Positions 42,243 through 51,346 of a stretch of DNA of 62,727 nucleotides are shown piece by piece; position 1 is the first letter of the stretch; each line of letters starts with the position of its first letter. The notes under the pieces were generated by a model. The model worked only from the letters and a program-made list of their open reading frames with translations, did not search any database and had not been told where the DNA came from. The stretch lies in contig NZ_JBHTKJ010000076.1 of assembly GCF_042675965.1 (NCBI RefSeq), forward strand, positions 1-62,727. The letters are read 5' to 3'. Origin of the DNA: Virgibacillus_R byunsanensis (GTDB lineage: Bacteria > Bacillota > Bacilli > Bacillales > Amphibacillaceae). A program made the position numbers and the translations under genes.

Positions 42243-42494
42243 CTATATAGAGCCGCTAAAATACTTTCCTTTACCAGTTAATTCTGCGTACACTAAATCG
42301 TATTTTCCCTTGTACTGTTTCTGTTGAACGAGTACTGCGTCATATACGGAGTACTCGTTTGCAATATCTTGGTATTGCACTTCTAAAATGGGTCTATACG
42401 GTCTTTCAATGTAAAAAGGATTTGGTTTATCTTTGGTGATACGGTTCTGGTAATCTTTATATTGGTGTGATTCTACCGGTAATACATATCCCAT
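42243..42494 (-). CDS. Small conserved-looking protein, unknown
   Basis: 83 codons from ATG 42494, with AAAGGGTG eight bases upstream; an open frame extends upstream only into repeat D. The product starts MGYVLPVESHQYKDYQNR, rich in Tyr, Lys and Gln with no membrane helix or Cys. I do not recognise the family, though the MGYVLPV start with Q/Y-rich repeats looks like short Bacillus proteins of unknown role. It converges with the DUF421 gene (12 bases between stops). Confidence 0.6.
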   Translation of the reverse strand: MGYVLPVESHQYKDYQNRITKDKPNPFYIERPYRPILEVQYQDIANEYSVYDAVLVQQKQYKGKYDLVYAELTGKGKYFSGSI

Positions 42495-42512
42495 TCTAAA
42501 CACCCTTTCCTT

Positions 42513-42566
42513 GGTAAATAAGAAAGCATTACAACTAAGGCTTGACGATAAGCCTGCGTTTTCTAG
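42513..42566 (-). repeat. Repeat family D, partial copy
   Basis: TAAATAAGAAAGCATTACAACTAAGGCTTGACGATAAGCC region, minus orientation relative to 40043-40180, just upstream of the 83-codon gene; probably supplies part of its leader. Confidence 0.5.
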
Positions 42567-42652
42567 AAGCATCCTTTATATAATTATTCGTAAGTCTCTA
42601 CGTATTTATGTCTATCCAGTAAACAATACCTTTATCACAACTATTATATGCG

Positions 42653-42859
42653 TTAATCCTCCATTTTCTTCTCAAACTCTGAAATAACCTTCTCTAATTG
42701 CGTGATCCCATCCATAAATTGCTTATTCCATTCGTCCATTTCCCCTTCAAAGCGATGCATCTTTTTCTCTGGGTACTGAAACCACTTTTCATTTTTTTCT
42801 AGATGTTTCTCGATTGCTTTTATATGCTTCATCCATGGTATATCTGGTTTCTGTCTCAT
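42653..42859 (-). CDS. Small coiled-coil protein, unknown
   Basis: 68 codons, with a perfect AAGGAGG six bases before ATG 42859. The product is Lys/Glu/Trp-rich and predicted almost wholly helical (heptad-like EKKMHRFEGEMDEWNKQFMD then ITQLEKVISEFEKKMED), with no membrane helix or Cys. I do not recognise it. The ribosome site and charge pattern support a true gene. Repeat A3 starts about 35 bases upstream. Confidence 0.65.
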   Translation of the reverse strand: MRQKPDIPWMKHIKAIEKHLEKNEKWFQYPEKKMHRFEGEMDEWNKQFMDGITQLEKVISEFEKKMED

Positions 42860-42894
42860 ATTTACCTCCTTATTTTTTAAATAGCTATTTTCTA

Positions 42895-43425
42895 AAAGAT
42901 TCTTGTTTTTGTCACAATAGATATATAATGCGACGTAACGCTTGGTTGATTTCTATAAGTTGTGCTATTGCCGCCGTCCGGAATCTCTCCGGGAGGATGC
43001 TTTCCGCGGGCACGGTCTCAGCCTCCTCGAGAAACCCACTCTGCGGGGTCTTCGAACACGTGCTGTTCCCGCAGGAGTCACCTCCCTTCGCTCACCCGGC
43101 CTGGTAAAGCTGCATTATAAGTTTTTCCACGCTACGCTGCTATTAATTATCAGATAGCACTATATTAGCAGCCGGAATAGACGAAGACTCCTTGAAAATA
43201 CAGACCAATTTTCTGCGTACGATGTAAAGCTGCCGGAGCTTTCCTTGTCCTGTGGGAGGATAGGCATAGGTGAGATTCTAAAAATGCGTCAGTATGAAGA
43301 AGCTCACCAGCCGCCCTAAGATGCGCGAAGTGTATTTCCAGAGCGAGTAAAAACCATCATCTCAAGTTACGACGCATTTTATATCAACTGCCAGGATTAA
43401 ATAGCAACAAAATTTACGAAATGAG
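42895..43425. mobile_element. Repeat family A, copy 3
   Basis: Left module TAGATATATAATGCGACGTAACG and right module TCAAGTTACGACGCATTTTATATC in inverse order; shared internal words GGACAGG-like, CCGCGGGCACGG and GTGCTGTTCCCGCAGG. Termini degenerate, no target duplication visible. No coding content. Confidence 0.7.
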
Positions 43426-43434
43426 CCTTTAAAA

Positions 43435-43495
43435 TCTTGGCTTATCGCCAAGATTTAGTTGCATTGCAGTAGGAAATTTTCATACTCCCCTATTT
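43435..43495 (+). repeat. Repeat family D, degenerate copy
   Basis: CTTGGCTTATCGCCAAGATTTAGTTGCA then TATTTACTAACAAAG: the start and end words of the family with a shortened middle. Confidence 0.5.
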
Positions 43496-43554
43496 ACTAA
43501 CAAAGGGAAAGACAGCCAATGACAGCTGCCCAACCTTTAGATTCTATTTGATTG

Positions 43555-43779
43555 CTAAATCCAGGAAAATGGTTCTCTGTCCCTATCATCCTTGTTTTCT
43601 GAACTTTCCCTGTCATCGTGGTCATCTCTTTTTTCCGGTGATTCTGGGCTTTCATCCCTCTCCCCCATTACACGCGGGCCAAAAAAAGGATCTCTACGTT
43701 GACGTTGTGGCTCGATACGGACATTATCCGCTTTTATAACTAAATCTTTCACGTGGATGACTTGTTTTTTATCAGACAC
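43555..43779 (-). CDS. Small hydrophilic protein next to cotZ, probable coat-associated
   Basis: 74 codons if GTG 43779 is the start (AGGAG ten bases ahead); a GTG four codons earlier lies within that site. The product has the ordered part KQVIHVKDLVIKADNV and RRDPFFGPRV, then an Asp/Glu/Arg-rich tail ending PFSWI. From memory, short proteins with a DLVIKADNV / RDPFFG pattern sit beside CotY/CotZ-type coat genes in Bacillaceae. It is divergent from the CotZ-type gene at 43984 (about 200 bases apart), so shared sporulation control in the mother cell is plausible (inference). Confidence 0.6.
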   Translation of the reverse strand: MSDKKQVIHVKDLVIKADNVRIEPQRQRRDPFFGPRVMGERDESPESPEKRDDHDDRESSENKDDRDREPFSWI

Positions 43780-43983
43780 CTGACTAATCACTCCTTTTAG
43801 AAACTTGATCGCTATTAGTCTATGTAACTACATTATTTTGGGTATAGACAAACGCCCTAAATGGACTTAAATTCATCTGTTAAATATCTATAGAAAGAAG
43901 ATGTCCGCCCACACCGACTATGTATAGATACATATTCTAGTAAAGACAACAGATCAATAATTTTTAGGAAGGGGTAATAATTC

Positions 43984-44442
43984 ATGGGTTGTGGAAAAGA
44001 CTTCGATACAGGTAACTGTGTATGTGATATCCTTAGAGAAATAGTAGAAGCACAGAATGATGTTGTAGAGAATTGTTGTGACACTAGTTGCGAACGTTCC
44101 ATCAGTGATTTACTTGGAGATACAGACGTCACAAATGGATTAGATACAGTACCAGTAATTCTGTATTGTAAAGATGGATGTAAGCCATTTAGAGGCTTTG
44201 GTGCTGATCCAGATGACATTGGTGATATGACTTCAAGCTTCTTCTTCCGAGTTAAACGGGTAGATGATGATTGCTGTGCAGTTGTGGAACTATTAAGAGA
44301 TCCAGATGATGATGACGATACACCAAAAGATCCAGTGGACCAGGACACTGATCCATTGAGAGCAACAGGTATATGTATGACTGTCAACTTGGATTGCTTC
44401 TGTCATGTAACTTGCTTGCCAGCAGTAAATGCATTTAACTAA
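43984..44442 (+). CDS. cotZ: CotY/CotZ (ExsY)-type spore coat protein
   Basis: 152 codons, GAAGGGG before ATG. Thirteen or so cysteines spread along the protein (GCGKDFDTGNCVCDILREIV at the start, NCCDTSCERS, YCKDGCKPF and DCFCHVTC) are typical of the self-assembling CotY/CotZ/ExsY family that crosslinks the outer coat or crust through disulfides. Length matches CotZ (148). It lies beside cotO, as in B. subtilis. Expected to be made late in the mother cell; I did not identify a SigK promoter with confidence. Confidence 0.9.
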   Translation: MGCGKDFDTGNCVCDILREIVEAQNDVVENCCDTSCERSISDLLGDTDVTNGLDTVPVILYCKDGCKPFRGFGADPDDIGDMTSSFFFRVKRVDDDCCAVVELLRDPDDDDDTPKDPVDQDTDPLRATGICMTVNLDCFCHVTCLPAVNAFN

Positions 44443-44461
44443 TTAACTAGAGAGAAAAAAT

Positions 44462-44503
44462 AAACCATTGAAAGAAGTCACTTGGCCTTTTTCAATGGTT
44501 TTT
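44462..44503 (+). terminator. Terminator of the CotZ-type gene
   Basis: AAACCATTGAAA/TTTCAATGGTTTTT stem with T-run, 20 bases after the stop. Confidence 0.8.
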
Positions 44504-44562
44504 CTATGCTTATAAAGGAAGAATATCTTGAAAAGCAGTGTCCTATTAACTTCAGAAATAGC

Positions 44563-44688
44563 CACGTCCAGCTTCAGCGCCTAGACACTCGGGGACATTA
44601 AGCAGTTCGACTCCCTATGGGTAAGTCATCCACACTATACGATCTGCTTATGCTTGTCGTGTCTTTCAAGGCGATTTTGCTTTTGCAC
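44563..44688 (-). repeat. Repeat family B, copy 2
   Basis: Minus-strand copy: CGCCTTGAAAGACACGACAAGC at one end and TGTCTAGGCGCTGAAGCTGG at the other, matching 2651-2775. It lies between the converging coat genes. Confidence 0.75.
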
Positions 44689-44689
44689 C

Positions 44690-45211
44690 CTAGAACCCCA
44701 GCATTCGTATTTCTGTAATAGTATCAAAAGGAATTTTTGTAGTGGAAGTCCTTTTCCCAACACGCATCATAACTTCTCCATCTTTAAAGTCGATTATAAT
44801 TCCTCGGTGAGATTTTGTATCTGTTTTCACTTCACACTTAACCTTGGGTACATGAACCGGCGATTTGGTAAAGTAATCGACCTTTTCATGTAATGTCATA
44901 TCTTTAAATTTAGGACGAGTTTTCTCTTGCTCATCATCTTCCTTTTCACCCGAAACATCAGTTACTTTCTCTTCGCTTTTGGTTTCCTTATTCTCAGGCT
45001 CTTTGGTAGATGTACTGTTCTCCGCGGTTGGTTTCGTAAAAGAATCACGCCTTAATGGTCTTGGCTGTTTCTTCACAGGTTGATCCAGCGCAGCAGATTC
45101 AGACGTTTTTTTGGGAGTTGTATAATGATGCTGCATTGGCGCCTTAGGCTGTTTAACACTTGGTTGATGGATATAAAGCAATGGTTCTTTAGCGAATCGC
45201 TTTTTTCCCAT
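44690..45211 (-). CDS. cotO: CotO-family spore coat protein
   Basis: 173 codons, AAAGGAG before ATG. The N terminus MGKKRFAKEPLLYIHQPSV and the basic, proline-rich middle (about 15-110) lead into a conserved C-terminal part (KDMTLHEKVDYFTKSP, then KVKCEVKTDTKSHRGIIIDF and the end TEIRMLGF). This arrangement is that of CotO/YjbX proteins, morphogenetic coat proteins needed for outer coat assembly. It stands next to a CotY/CotZ-type gene as in B. subtilis. Converges with it over repeat B2. Confidence 0.85.
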   Translation of the reverse strand: MGKKRFAKEPLLYIHQPSVKQPKAPMQHHYTTPKKTSESAALDQPVKKQPRPLRRDSFTKPTAENSTSTKEPENKETKSEEKVTDVSGEKEDDEQEKTRPKFKDMTLHEKVDYFTKSPVHVPKVKCEVKTDTKSHRGIIIDFKDGEVMMRVGKRTSTTKIPFDTITEIRMLGF

Positions 45212-45303
45212 TTATCATTCTCCTTTGCATACGATTAGTCAACTCATTATATGACTAGACCAAAGGAAATGTGTGCCATAGCCTAAAGAGAACTGCCTCT
45301 TGT

Positions 45304-46659
45304 TTAGGTTAAATAACTCAAAAAGGCTGTTGCAATCCCAAAATAGATAAGCACAGAAATAATATCATTTATCGTTGTAATGAAAGGACCAGACGCTACA
45401 GCCGGATCCACTTTTAGCCGGTCCATCAATAGTGGTACAAACGATCCTGCAATGGTCGCTACAATTAAGGAGGCCATAATCGAAATACCGACAAGTAATC
45501 CTAAGAAAATCTCACCTTTCCACAAATAGATAACGACAGTAATAACCGTACCACAGACAGTTCCTGTAATTATTCCGGTACCTGCTTCTCTAAGAATAAG
45601 TTTGGTTTTCCCTTGTTGACCATAATCACCAGTTGCGATACCTCGAACAGCTACGGCTAGTGCTTGTGTTCCGGTGTTTCCTGCCATACCTGCAATTAAC
45701 GGAATAAAAATAGCTAATGCTGCAACTTCTTCAAGTGTAGCTTCAAACCTACCAATTAAACTTGCAGTCAACATCCCTAAAAATAAAAGAATGATCAGCC
45801 ATGGAAGCCTTTTTTTTGCTGAAATTAGCGCATTATCATTTGGTCGATCCATGTCTGATACCCCTGCTAATTTGGAGTAGTCATCACTTGCTTCCTCTTC
45901 CATAACGTCCATAATATCATCGACGGTAATAATCCCTAATAAATGCTCTTGAAAGTCAATAACAGGAAGTGCTAAGAAATCATAGTCTCGCATCATTTGA
46001 GCAACATCCTCCTGGTCCTTTGCAACGGACACAGACACAATCTTCTCGCTCATGATATCTTCCACCAATGTTGAGTCATCAGCAATAATTAAATCACGTA
46101 ATGATGTAACTCCAACTAAACGTTTGACCTCATCTAAAACATATAAATAGTAAATCGTTTCAGCATCAGGAGCCTCTACTTTTAAACGCTCCATCACTTG
46201 TTTTACTGTTTGTGTTTTATAAATAGCAACAAACTCGGTAGTCATAATACTACCAGCAGTTTTTTCCTCATAATGGAGTAATTCTTTAATCTCATGTGCT
46301 GCTTCATTATCCATAATCGTTAAAAAACTAGCGACCATATCTTTTTCCAATTCATTTAAAATATCCACCGCATCATCTGTAGCCAATTCTGAAAATACCA
46401 TCGATGCAAAACGTGGATCCATTTCCGTAAAGAATGGCTCAATATCATCCAGTTCAATATTTTCCATAAAGTCTGCTACTTCTTCTGGTGATAGAAATGA
46501 ATAGATCAATAATCTCGATTCTGCTGTTTGTTCCATGAAGTACATTGCTTGGTCATATGCATGCATATCTAAGAATTCTTCACGAAATTCACTAATTCGA
46601 TCATTTGTTAATGCTGTAGTCAGTTTCTCCCAATGCTCTTTTGTTTCCAAAAAAATCAC
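45304..46659 (-). CDS. mgtE: MgtE magnesium transporter
   Basis: 451 codons. An N-terminal MgtE-N domain of helical repeats (about 15-125), two CBS domains (about 135-255) that sense Mg2+ and ATP, then five membrane helices with PLIAGMAGNTGTQALAVAVRG, the signature of the pore. It is a homodimeric Mg2+ channel that closes at high internal Mg2+. The start is uncertain: GTG 46659 sits two bases behind AAAGG, and a TTG three codons in has better spacing. I see no convincing M-box riboswitch in the leader, so control is mainly at the protein. Confidence 0.94.
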   Translation of the reverse strand: MIFLETKEHWEKLTTALTNDRISEFREEFLDMHAYDQAMYFMEQTAESRLLIYSFLSPEEVADFMENIELDDIEPFFTEMDPRFASMVFSELATDDAVDILNELEKDMVASFLTIMDNEAAHEIKELLHYEEKTAGSIMTTEFVAIYKTQTVKQVMERLKVEAPDAETIYYLYVLDEVKRLVGVTSLRDLIIADDSTLVEDIMSEKIVSVSVAKDQEDVAQMMRDYDFLALPVIDFQEHLLGIITVDDIMDVMEEEASDDYSKLAGVSDMDRPNDNALISAKKRLPWLIILLFLGMLTASLIGRFEATLEEVAALAIFIPLIAGMAGNTGTQALAVAVRGIATGDYGQQGKTKLILREAGTGIITGTVCGTVITVVIYLWKGEIFLGLLVGISIMASLIVATIAGSFVPLLMDRLKVDPAVASGPFITTINDIISVLIYFGIATAFLSYLT

Positions 46660-46916
46660 AACCTTTCAAGCAAAGAGATAATTATGTAATTTTTTCATTT
46701 ATCTAGATCTTCACGTAGAACTCCTTATTTTGTTAATTATACGTTCGACAACATATCACCGCAATCATAAACACCCTTTCACGTATATAAACTTTTAAAC
46801 TTTATCTGATCTTTAAGTGAAAAAAATGCCGAAATCGTGTAAAATTGTGGTTAGTGTTCTTTTATGTTTAGAATGATTAAAGACAATCTAGATTATACAG
46901 AAAGTAAGGATTACCT

Positions 46917-48092
46917 ATGGGCAAACAAAATACGCAATTAAATATAGATTATACATTGGTTTCTATTCTTGTGTTACTTGGGATAACAAGCCTGTTTTCA
47001 CTATACACACTTGGACCAGTATTACCTGCCAAGTATGACAATACTAACTTCTTGCTCCAACAGCTTATGTGGTATGGAGTAGGTGGTGTCGTTATTTTTT
47101 TAACGATGTTGATCGATTATGATAGGTTCCGACAAATTACTTGGTTTTGCTATGGTGCAGGGCTAATAGCATTAATTATGCTGTTTTTGCGAGTTCCCGC
47201 TTCGATAGTGGTAGAAGCAAACGGTGCTGTCAGCTGGTTTTATATTCCTGGAATGGGAACCATACAACCTGCAGAGTTTATGAAAGTATTCTTAGTAATG
47301 GCACTCGCACATATTATGGTTAGTCATAACGACAAATTCATAGAACGTACCTTAAATAGTGATTTGTGGTTATTTTTAAAAATAACAGTCGTAGCCGCTG
47401 TACCAACAGCATTCATAGCCGTGCAGCCAGATTTAGGTGGTTTATTGGTTATGGTGGCAATTACTGGTAGTATGATTCTCATTTCTGGTATTAAATGGCG
47501 AATTATATTTTCCATCGCTTTTATTGGAATAGCCACGATTTTGGTCCTGATTGCTGCATGGTATTACGTCCCTGGACCAATAGCCACATTTTTAGAGGAG
47601 TCTGTTTTCAGCCATGTTTCGAGCAGGTTTTATGGATGGTTAAATCCTGAGCAAAATGCTGATTCTGGATACCAGCTTATTCTAGCAATGCTTGCGATTG
47701 GGTCTGGACAGTTGTTTGGAAAAGGCATTAGCGATATGGAAGTGTATGTTCCAGAACGACATACTGATATGATATTCACTGCTATTGCTGAACAATTTGG
47801 GTTTATCGGCGCAAGTATAGTTGTGGCACTTTTCTTCTTATTAATCTACCGGTTAATCCATATAGCCATTTTAAGTAATGATAAGTACGGAAGTTATTTA
47901 ATAACAGGGTTTATTGGTCTATTCGCCTATCAAATTTTCCAAAATATAGGAATGTCCATTCAGCTCCTCCCTATTACCGGCTTACCATTACCGTTTTTAA
48001 GCTATGGCGGCAGCTCCACATTAACCTATATGCTAGCCATTGGAATTGTATTAAACGTCCATTCACGTACGAGGACTTATATGTTTGAATAG
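46917..48092 (+). CDS. rodA: FtsW/RodA/SpoVE family (RodA-type) peptidoglycan polymerase
   Basis: 391 codons, near the 393 of B. subtilis RodA. About ten membrane helices. The SEDS-family elements are there: WFYIPGMGTIQPAEFMK (catalytic-side region), QPDLGG, PERHTDMIF with EQFGF, and the late GLPLPFLSYGGSS. It polymerises lipid II into glycan strands with a class-B PBP; the RodA branch acts in cylinder elongation. Assignment to RodA rather than FtsW or SpoVE rests on length and on LLPITGLPLPF. Repeat A4 inserted exactly at its stop codon, leaving the coding part intact. Confidence 0.85.
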   Translation: MGKQNTQLNIDYTLVSILVLLGITSLFSLYTLGPVLPAKYDNTNFLLQQLMWYGVGGVVIFLTMLIDYDRFRQITWFCYGAGLIALIMLFLRVPASIVVEANGAVSWFYIPGMGTIQPAEFMKVFLVMALAHIMVSHNDKFIERTLNSDLWLFLKITVVAAVPTAFIAVQPDLGGLLVMVAITGSMILISGIKWRIIFSIAFIGIATILVLIAAWYYVPGPIATFLEESVFSHVSSRFYGWLNPEQNADSGYQLILAMLAIGSGQLFGKGISDMEVYVPERHTDMIFTAIAEQFGFIGASIVVALFFLLIYRLIHIAILSNDKYGSYLITGFIGLFAYQIFQNIGMSIQLLPITGLPLPFLSYGGSSTLTYMLAIGIVLNVHSRTRTYMFE

Positions 48093-48657
48093 TGCTGTTT
48101 TCGTTAAGATTGTTACTTTTGTTACAATAGATATAGACTGCGACGTAACTTTAGGCTTATTTCTATTGCCGCCGTCCGGGATCGCTACGGACGGATGCTT
48201 TCCGCGGGCACGGCCTCAGCCAGGGTACTACTTGAATCATCTTCTTCGTTCCCTTGCGCTGAGGAAGCATACTTCGAAGCGTTACTAGAAGACGCAGGCG
48301 CATCTAAGCGGGGTCTTCGGACACGTGCTGTTCCCGCAGGACAAGGAGAGCTTCGACAGCGTTACATCGCACGCAGAAAATTGGTTTATATTTTCAAGGA
48401 GTCACCGCCCTCCGCTCACCCGAACTGGTAAGGTGTTTTATTAATACAGATACAGTCCCACGACAGTAACGGAAATTACAGCGGAGGAAATACACGTAGA
48501 CTCCTGTGGGAGCAGAGGCCTAGTTGAGACCCCGCAGAGCGTTAGCTCGAGGAGGCTCATCAGCCGCCCACGGAAAGCGAAGTGTATTTCCGTAGCGGTA
48601 GGTTAACCGTCACATCAACTATGAAGATGAAAAAGCAAAAATGCGGGCGAAACAGCC
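48093..48657. mobile_element. Repeat family A, copy 4, inserted at the rodA stop codon
   Basis: From GTGCTGTTTTCG to GGGCGAAACAGCC, flanked by TTGAATA(G/A) on both sides: the left flank is the rodA end itself (TTT GAA TAG). Internal modules shared with A3: TCCGCGGGCACGGCCTCAGCC and GTCTTCGGACACGTGCTG. No coding content. Confidence 0.75.
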
Positions 48658-48670
48658 TTGAATAAAAGAA

Positions 48671-48786
48671 AAGTGCAAGCGCCTTGAAAAACAGGAGAAG
48701 CATAATCAAAGCAGTACAGTGTGGATGCCATTTCCACACTTGGTCGAACTGTTTATATCTCGAGTGTCTAGGCACTGGAACTAGAT
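48671..48786 (+). repeat. Repeat family B, copy 3
   Basis: GTGCAAGCGCCTTGAAAAACAGG at start, GAGTGTCTAGGCACTGGAAC at end, internal TGTGGA/TCCACA; degenerate relative to 2651-2775. It lies in the leader of prpE. Confidence 0.65.
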
Positions 48787-48847
48787 TAGAATGAACCAAA
48801 ACACGTACAATTTTTTACTTATAAAAATTTACAAGGTGGAATTTTTT

Positions 48848-49588
48848 ATGAAAATAGATGTCATTGGTGATGTTCACGGTTGTTTGGAGGAGTTATATGA
48901 GCTTTTTCATGATCTTGGCTACGTAAAGGAAAAAAATATCTTTATTCACCCAGAAGGTAGAATCCCTGTTTTCCTTGGTGATATTACCGATAGAGGCCCA
49001 GATTCCATAAAGGTCGTGCAGCTCGTCTATGATATGGTTGTTTCACATAAGAAGGCAAAATATGTCCCCGGCAACCATTGCAATAAATTGTATCGCTTCT
49101 TCTTAGGCAATAATGTAAAACAGCAGCACGGATTGGAATCTACTGTTGCTGAATATAAGGCATTAAAAAAAGAAGAACAACAACAAGTAAAAGAACAGTT
49201 CATTACGTTATATGAACATGCTCCTCTTTACTTAGAATTGCCTGAAGTACAAGCTATAATTGCACATGCTGGAATTAAAGCGGAATATATCGGACGTACC
49301 GATAAAAAAGTAGAAACGTTTGTCCTTTATGGAGATATAACAGGGAAGTTCCATGAAGACGGTAGACCCATCCGCAGAGACTGGGCAATGGATTATGACG
49401 GGGATCACTGGGTTGTGTATGGACATACCCCAGTAAAAGAACCGCGTATTGTGAATAAAACGATCAATATTGATACTGGTTGTGTATTTGGTAATGCCTT
49501 AACAGCCTTCCAGCTACCAGAGGAAAATGTTGTCATAGTACCTTCTAAACAACCATACGTAGAAGAGAAGTTTCAATCGTTCGAGTGA
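48848..49588 (+). CDS. prpE: PrpE, bis(5'-nucleosyl)-tetraphosphatase / phosphatase
   Basis: 246 codons from ATG 48848 (AAGGTGG eight bases upstream). The metallophosphatase motifs are in order: GDVHG (7-11), GDITDRG (about 43-49), GNHCNK (about 75), HAGIK, and GHTP (about 195). PrpE of B. subtilis cleaves diadenosine tetraphosphate and can act as a phosphatase, affecting spore germination. Its end overlaps the end of the pseudouridine synthase gene on the other strand by 16 bases. The neighbourhood (yjbO, nadK, relQ) is the same as in B. subtilis. Confidence 0.92.
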   Translation: MKIDVIGDVHGCLEELYELFHDLGYVKEKNIFIHPEGRIPVFLGDITDRGPDSIKVVQLVYDMVVSHKKAKYVPGNHCNKLYRFFLGNNVKQQHGLESTVAEYKALKKEEQQQVKEQFITLYEHAPLYLELPEVQAIIAHAGIKAEYIGRTDKKVETFVLYGDITGKFHEDGRPIRRDWAMDYDGDHWVVYGHTPVKEPRIVNKTINIDTGCVFGNALTAFQLPEENVVIVPSKQPYVEEKFQSFE

Positions 49589-50463
49589 CGATTGAATATG
49601 CTGACCATATCTTCAGGTAAAGGAGCCTCTACCGTAATCATTTGATTCGTTAATGGATGTTCAAATGTTAGTTCATAACAATGGAGTGCTTGTCTATTTA
49701 TATCGGCCTTTGAACCACCATATAAGTCATCCCCTGCGAGCGGATGACCAATATGGGAGAAATGGACTCGTATCTGATGGGTTCTACCTGTTTCTAATTG
49801 TATTTCTAATAATGAGTGGTATTCTGACTCCGCTAGCACCTGATAATGGGTGATAGCGGTTTTTCCTGCTTCACTGACCATTCGTTCAATGATGGAACCT
49901 TCCTTTCTTCCAATCGGTTCCTTAATAGTTCCAATTGGTTCGGTAAGGTGTCCTTCCATGATAGCCTTATATTTCCTTTTTACCAATCCATTCCTTTGCG
50001 ATACGGCCAACAATGAATGACTATAACGATGTTTTGCGATCAAAATTAAACCTGTTGTATCTCGGTCCAGCCTTGTTACTACATGAACCGTATATGGGAT
50101 ATTGCGTTCTTTATAATAATTCAAAACCCCATTGGCAATCGTTCTAGCTGGATGAATGGATGAGGGCATAGTTGCAATACCTGCTTGCTTATTAATAATC
50201 AGAATATGTTCATCCTCATAAATAATATCAATCGACACATCCCGAGGCTCCATGTACGTCCCTTTTATTTCTGGAGGGAAAACAATAGACAATACATCAC
50301 CAGAGATTAATTCATATCGGACTGTTTTCGGTACATCATTAACACATATTTGTCCCCCATCGAATTTAACAATTTTGATCATTCTTCTGGAAAATCCATG
50401 AACATGCTGTAAATAGTCTCGTATGACCATGCCGTCATGTTCTTTATCTATTTGCCATTCCAT
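49573..50463 (-). CDS. yjbO: RluA-family rRNA/tRNA pseudouridine synthase (YjbO-like)
   Basis: 296 codons, TAGGTG before ATG. An N-terminal S4-like part (about 12-70) precedes the synthase domain, with the catalytic Asp in VVTRLDRDTTGLIL (about 125-138) and LETGRTHQIRVH (about 220-231). It changes uridines to pseudouridines in structured RNA; the target site is unassigned for YjbO. It is third gene of relQ-nadK-yjbO, starting 15 bases after nadK. The overlap of its end with prpE is slight. Confidence 0.9.
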   Translation of the reverse strand: MEWQIDKEHDGMVIRDYLQHVHGFSRRMIKIVKFDGGQICVNDVPKTVRYELISGDVLSIVFPPEIKGTYMEPRDVSIDIIYEDEHILIINKQAGIATMPSSIHPARTIANGVLNYYKERNIPYTVHVVTRLDRDTTGLILIAKHRYSHSLLAVSQRNGLVKRKYKAIMEGHLTEPIGTIKEPIGRKEGSIIERMVSEAGKTAITHYQVLAESEYHSLLEIQLETGRTHQIRVHFSHIGHPLAGDDLYGGSKADINRQALHCYELTFEHPLTNQMITVEAPLPEDMVSIFNRHSND

Positions 50464-50478
50464 ATTTATACACCTACA

Positions 50479-51303
50479 TTATTTCTTGAGATCTGGAAAG
50501 GATTTATCATCATCATTAACGAAAGAATCCCGCACCCTGTTCCAAAATGGGAACGGTCTAAATCTGGCAAACCTTACTTTTTCCTTTGCAACACGACATT
50601 GAATCGATTTTACATTGGTATATGTTTCTGTAAAGTGATCAATGGCAATTAAAAAGCTGCGATCAACAGTGGGCTTAAGCAAACACGTATGATGTTTTGG
50701 TAAAATTAACGGTGAACCGATTGTACGGAATACGCGATTATTGATCGAAGCCATTTCCGTAAGCTGAATTGCTTCTAAAGATGGATGAATAATCCCTCCG
50801 CCTAGTGCTTTATTATAAGCGGTACTACCAGATGGTGTAGAAATACATAAACCATCACCTCGGAATGTTTCAAAGTGCTCTCCTTTAATTTCTACATCAA
50901 ACACAACCGAACCATCCGCCGTTTTTATAGTTGCTTCGTTTAGAGCAAGATATTGATCTTCCTTTCCTCCAGCTTTCCCCCGTATAATAACCTCTAATAA
51001 AGGGTATTCCACAATTTGAAAAGGTGTTTTTGCAATTTCAATAATTAGTTTTTCAACTTCATCTGGTACCCAATCCGCGTAAAACCCCAAATGCCCGGTA
51101 TGTACCCCAATAAAAGCAGTAGATTTTAAACAATGGAGGTAACGATGAAAAGCTTCTAAAAATGTACCATCACCACCGACAGATATAACCAGATCCGGAT
51201 TATCTTTATCATATACTAAATCAAAATCAGATAAGTACTGTTTCATCGTTGCTTTTATCTTATTTGATCGTTCATCACCTTTAGATACAATTGCAAATTT
51301 CAC
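50479..51303 (-). CDS. nadK: NAD kinase
   Basis: 274 codons; GTG start at 51303 with AAGGAG nine bases upstream. The NAD kinase signature GGDGTFLEAF (about 43-52) and the later NEATIK and SGSTAYNKALGG motif (about 155-168) are intact. It phosphorylates NAD to NADP using ATP or polyphosphate and is cytosolic. In B. subtilis nadF lies at the same place in the relQ (yjbM) operon. The product supplies NADPH-linked redox capacity beside the Spx redox-stress cluster. Confidence 0.94.
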   Translation of the reverse strand: MKFAIVSKGDERSNKIKATMKQYLSDFDLVYDKDNPDLVISVGGDGTFLEAFHRYLHCLKSTAFIGVHTGHLGFYADWVPDEVEKLIIEIAKTPFQIVEYPLLEVIIRGKAGGKEDQYLALNEATIKTADGSVVFDVEIKGEHFETFRGDGLCISTPSGSTAYNKALGGGIIHPSLEAIQLTEMASINNRVFRTIGSPLILPKHHTCLLKPTVDRSFLIAIDHFTETYTNVKSIQCRVAKEKVRFARFRPFPFWNRVRDSFVNDDDKSFPDLKK

Positions 51304-51346
51304 TATTTATTCACTCCTTTGTAAAACCAGTTATCATTATCGTAAG

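Noticed and set aside
46660..46916. M-box Mg2+ riboswitch before mgtE
   Set aside because: I could not find the conserved core or a terminator in the leader on the minus strand; a covariance-model search would settle it.
48085..48431. Plus-strand ORFs of 67-78 codons after rodA
   Set aside because: Inside repeat A4; they share words with false ORFs in A2 and A3.
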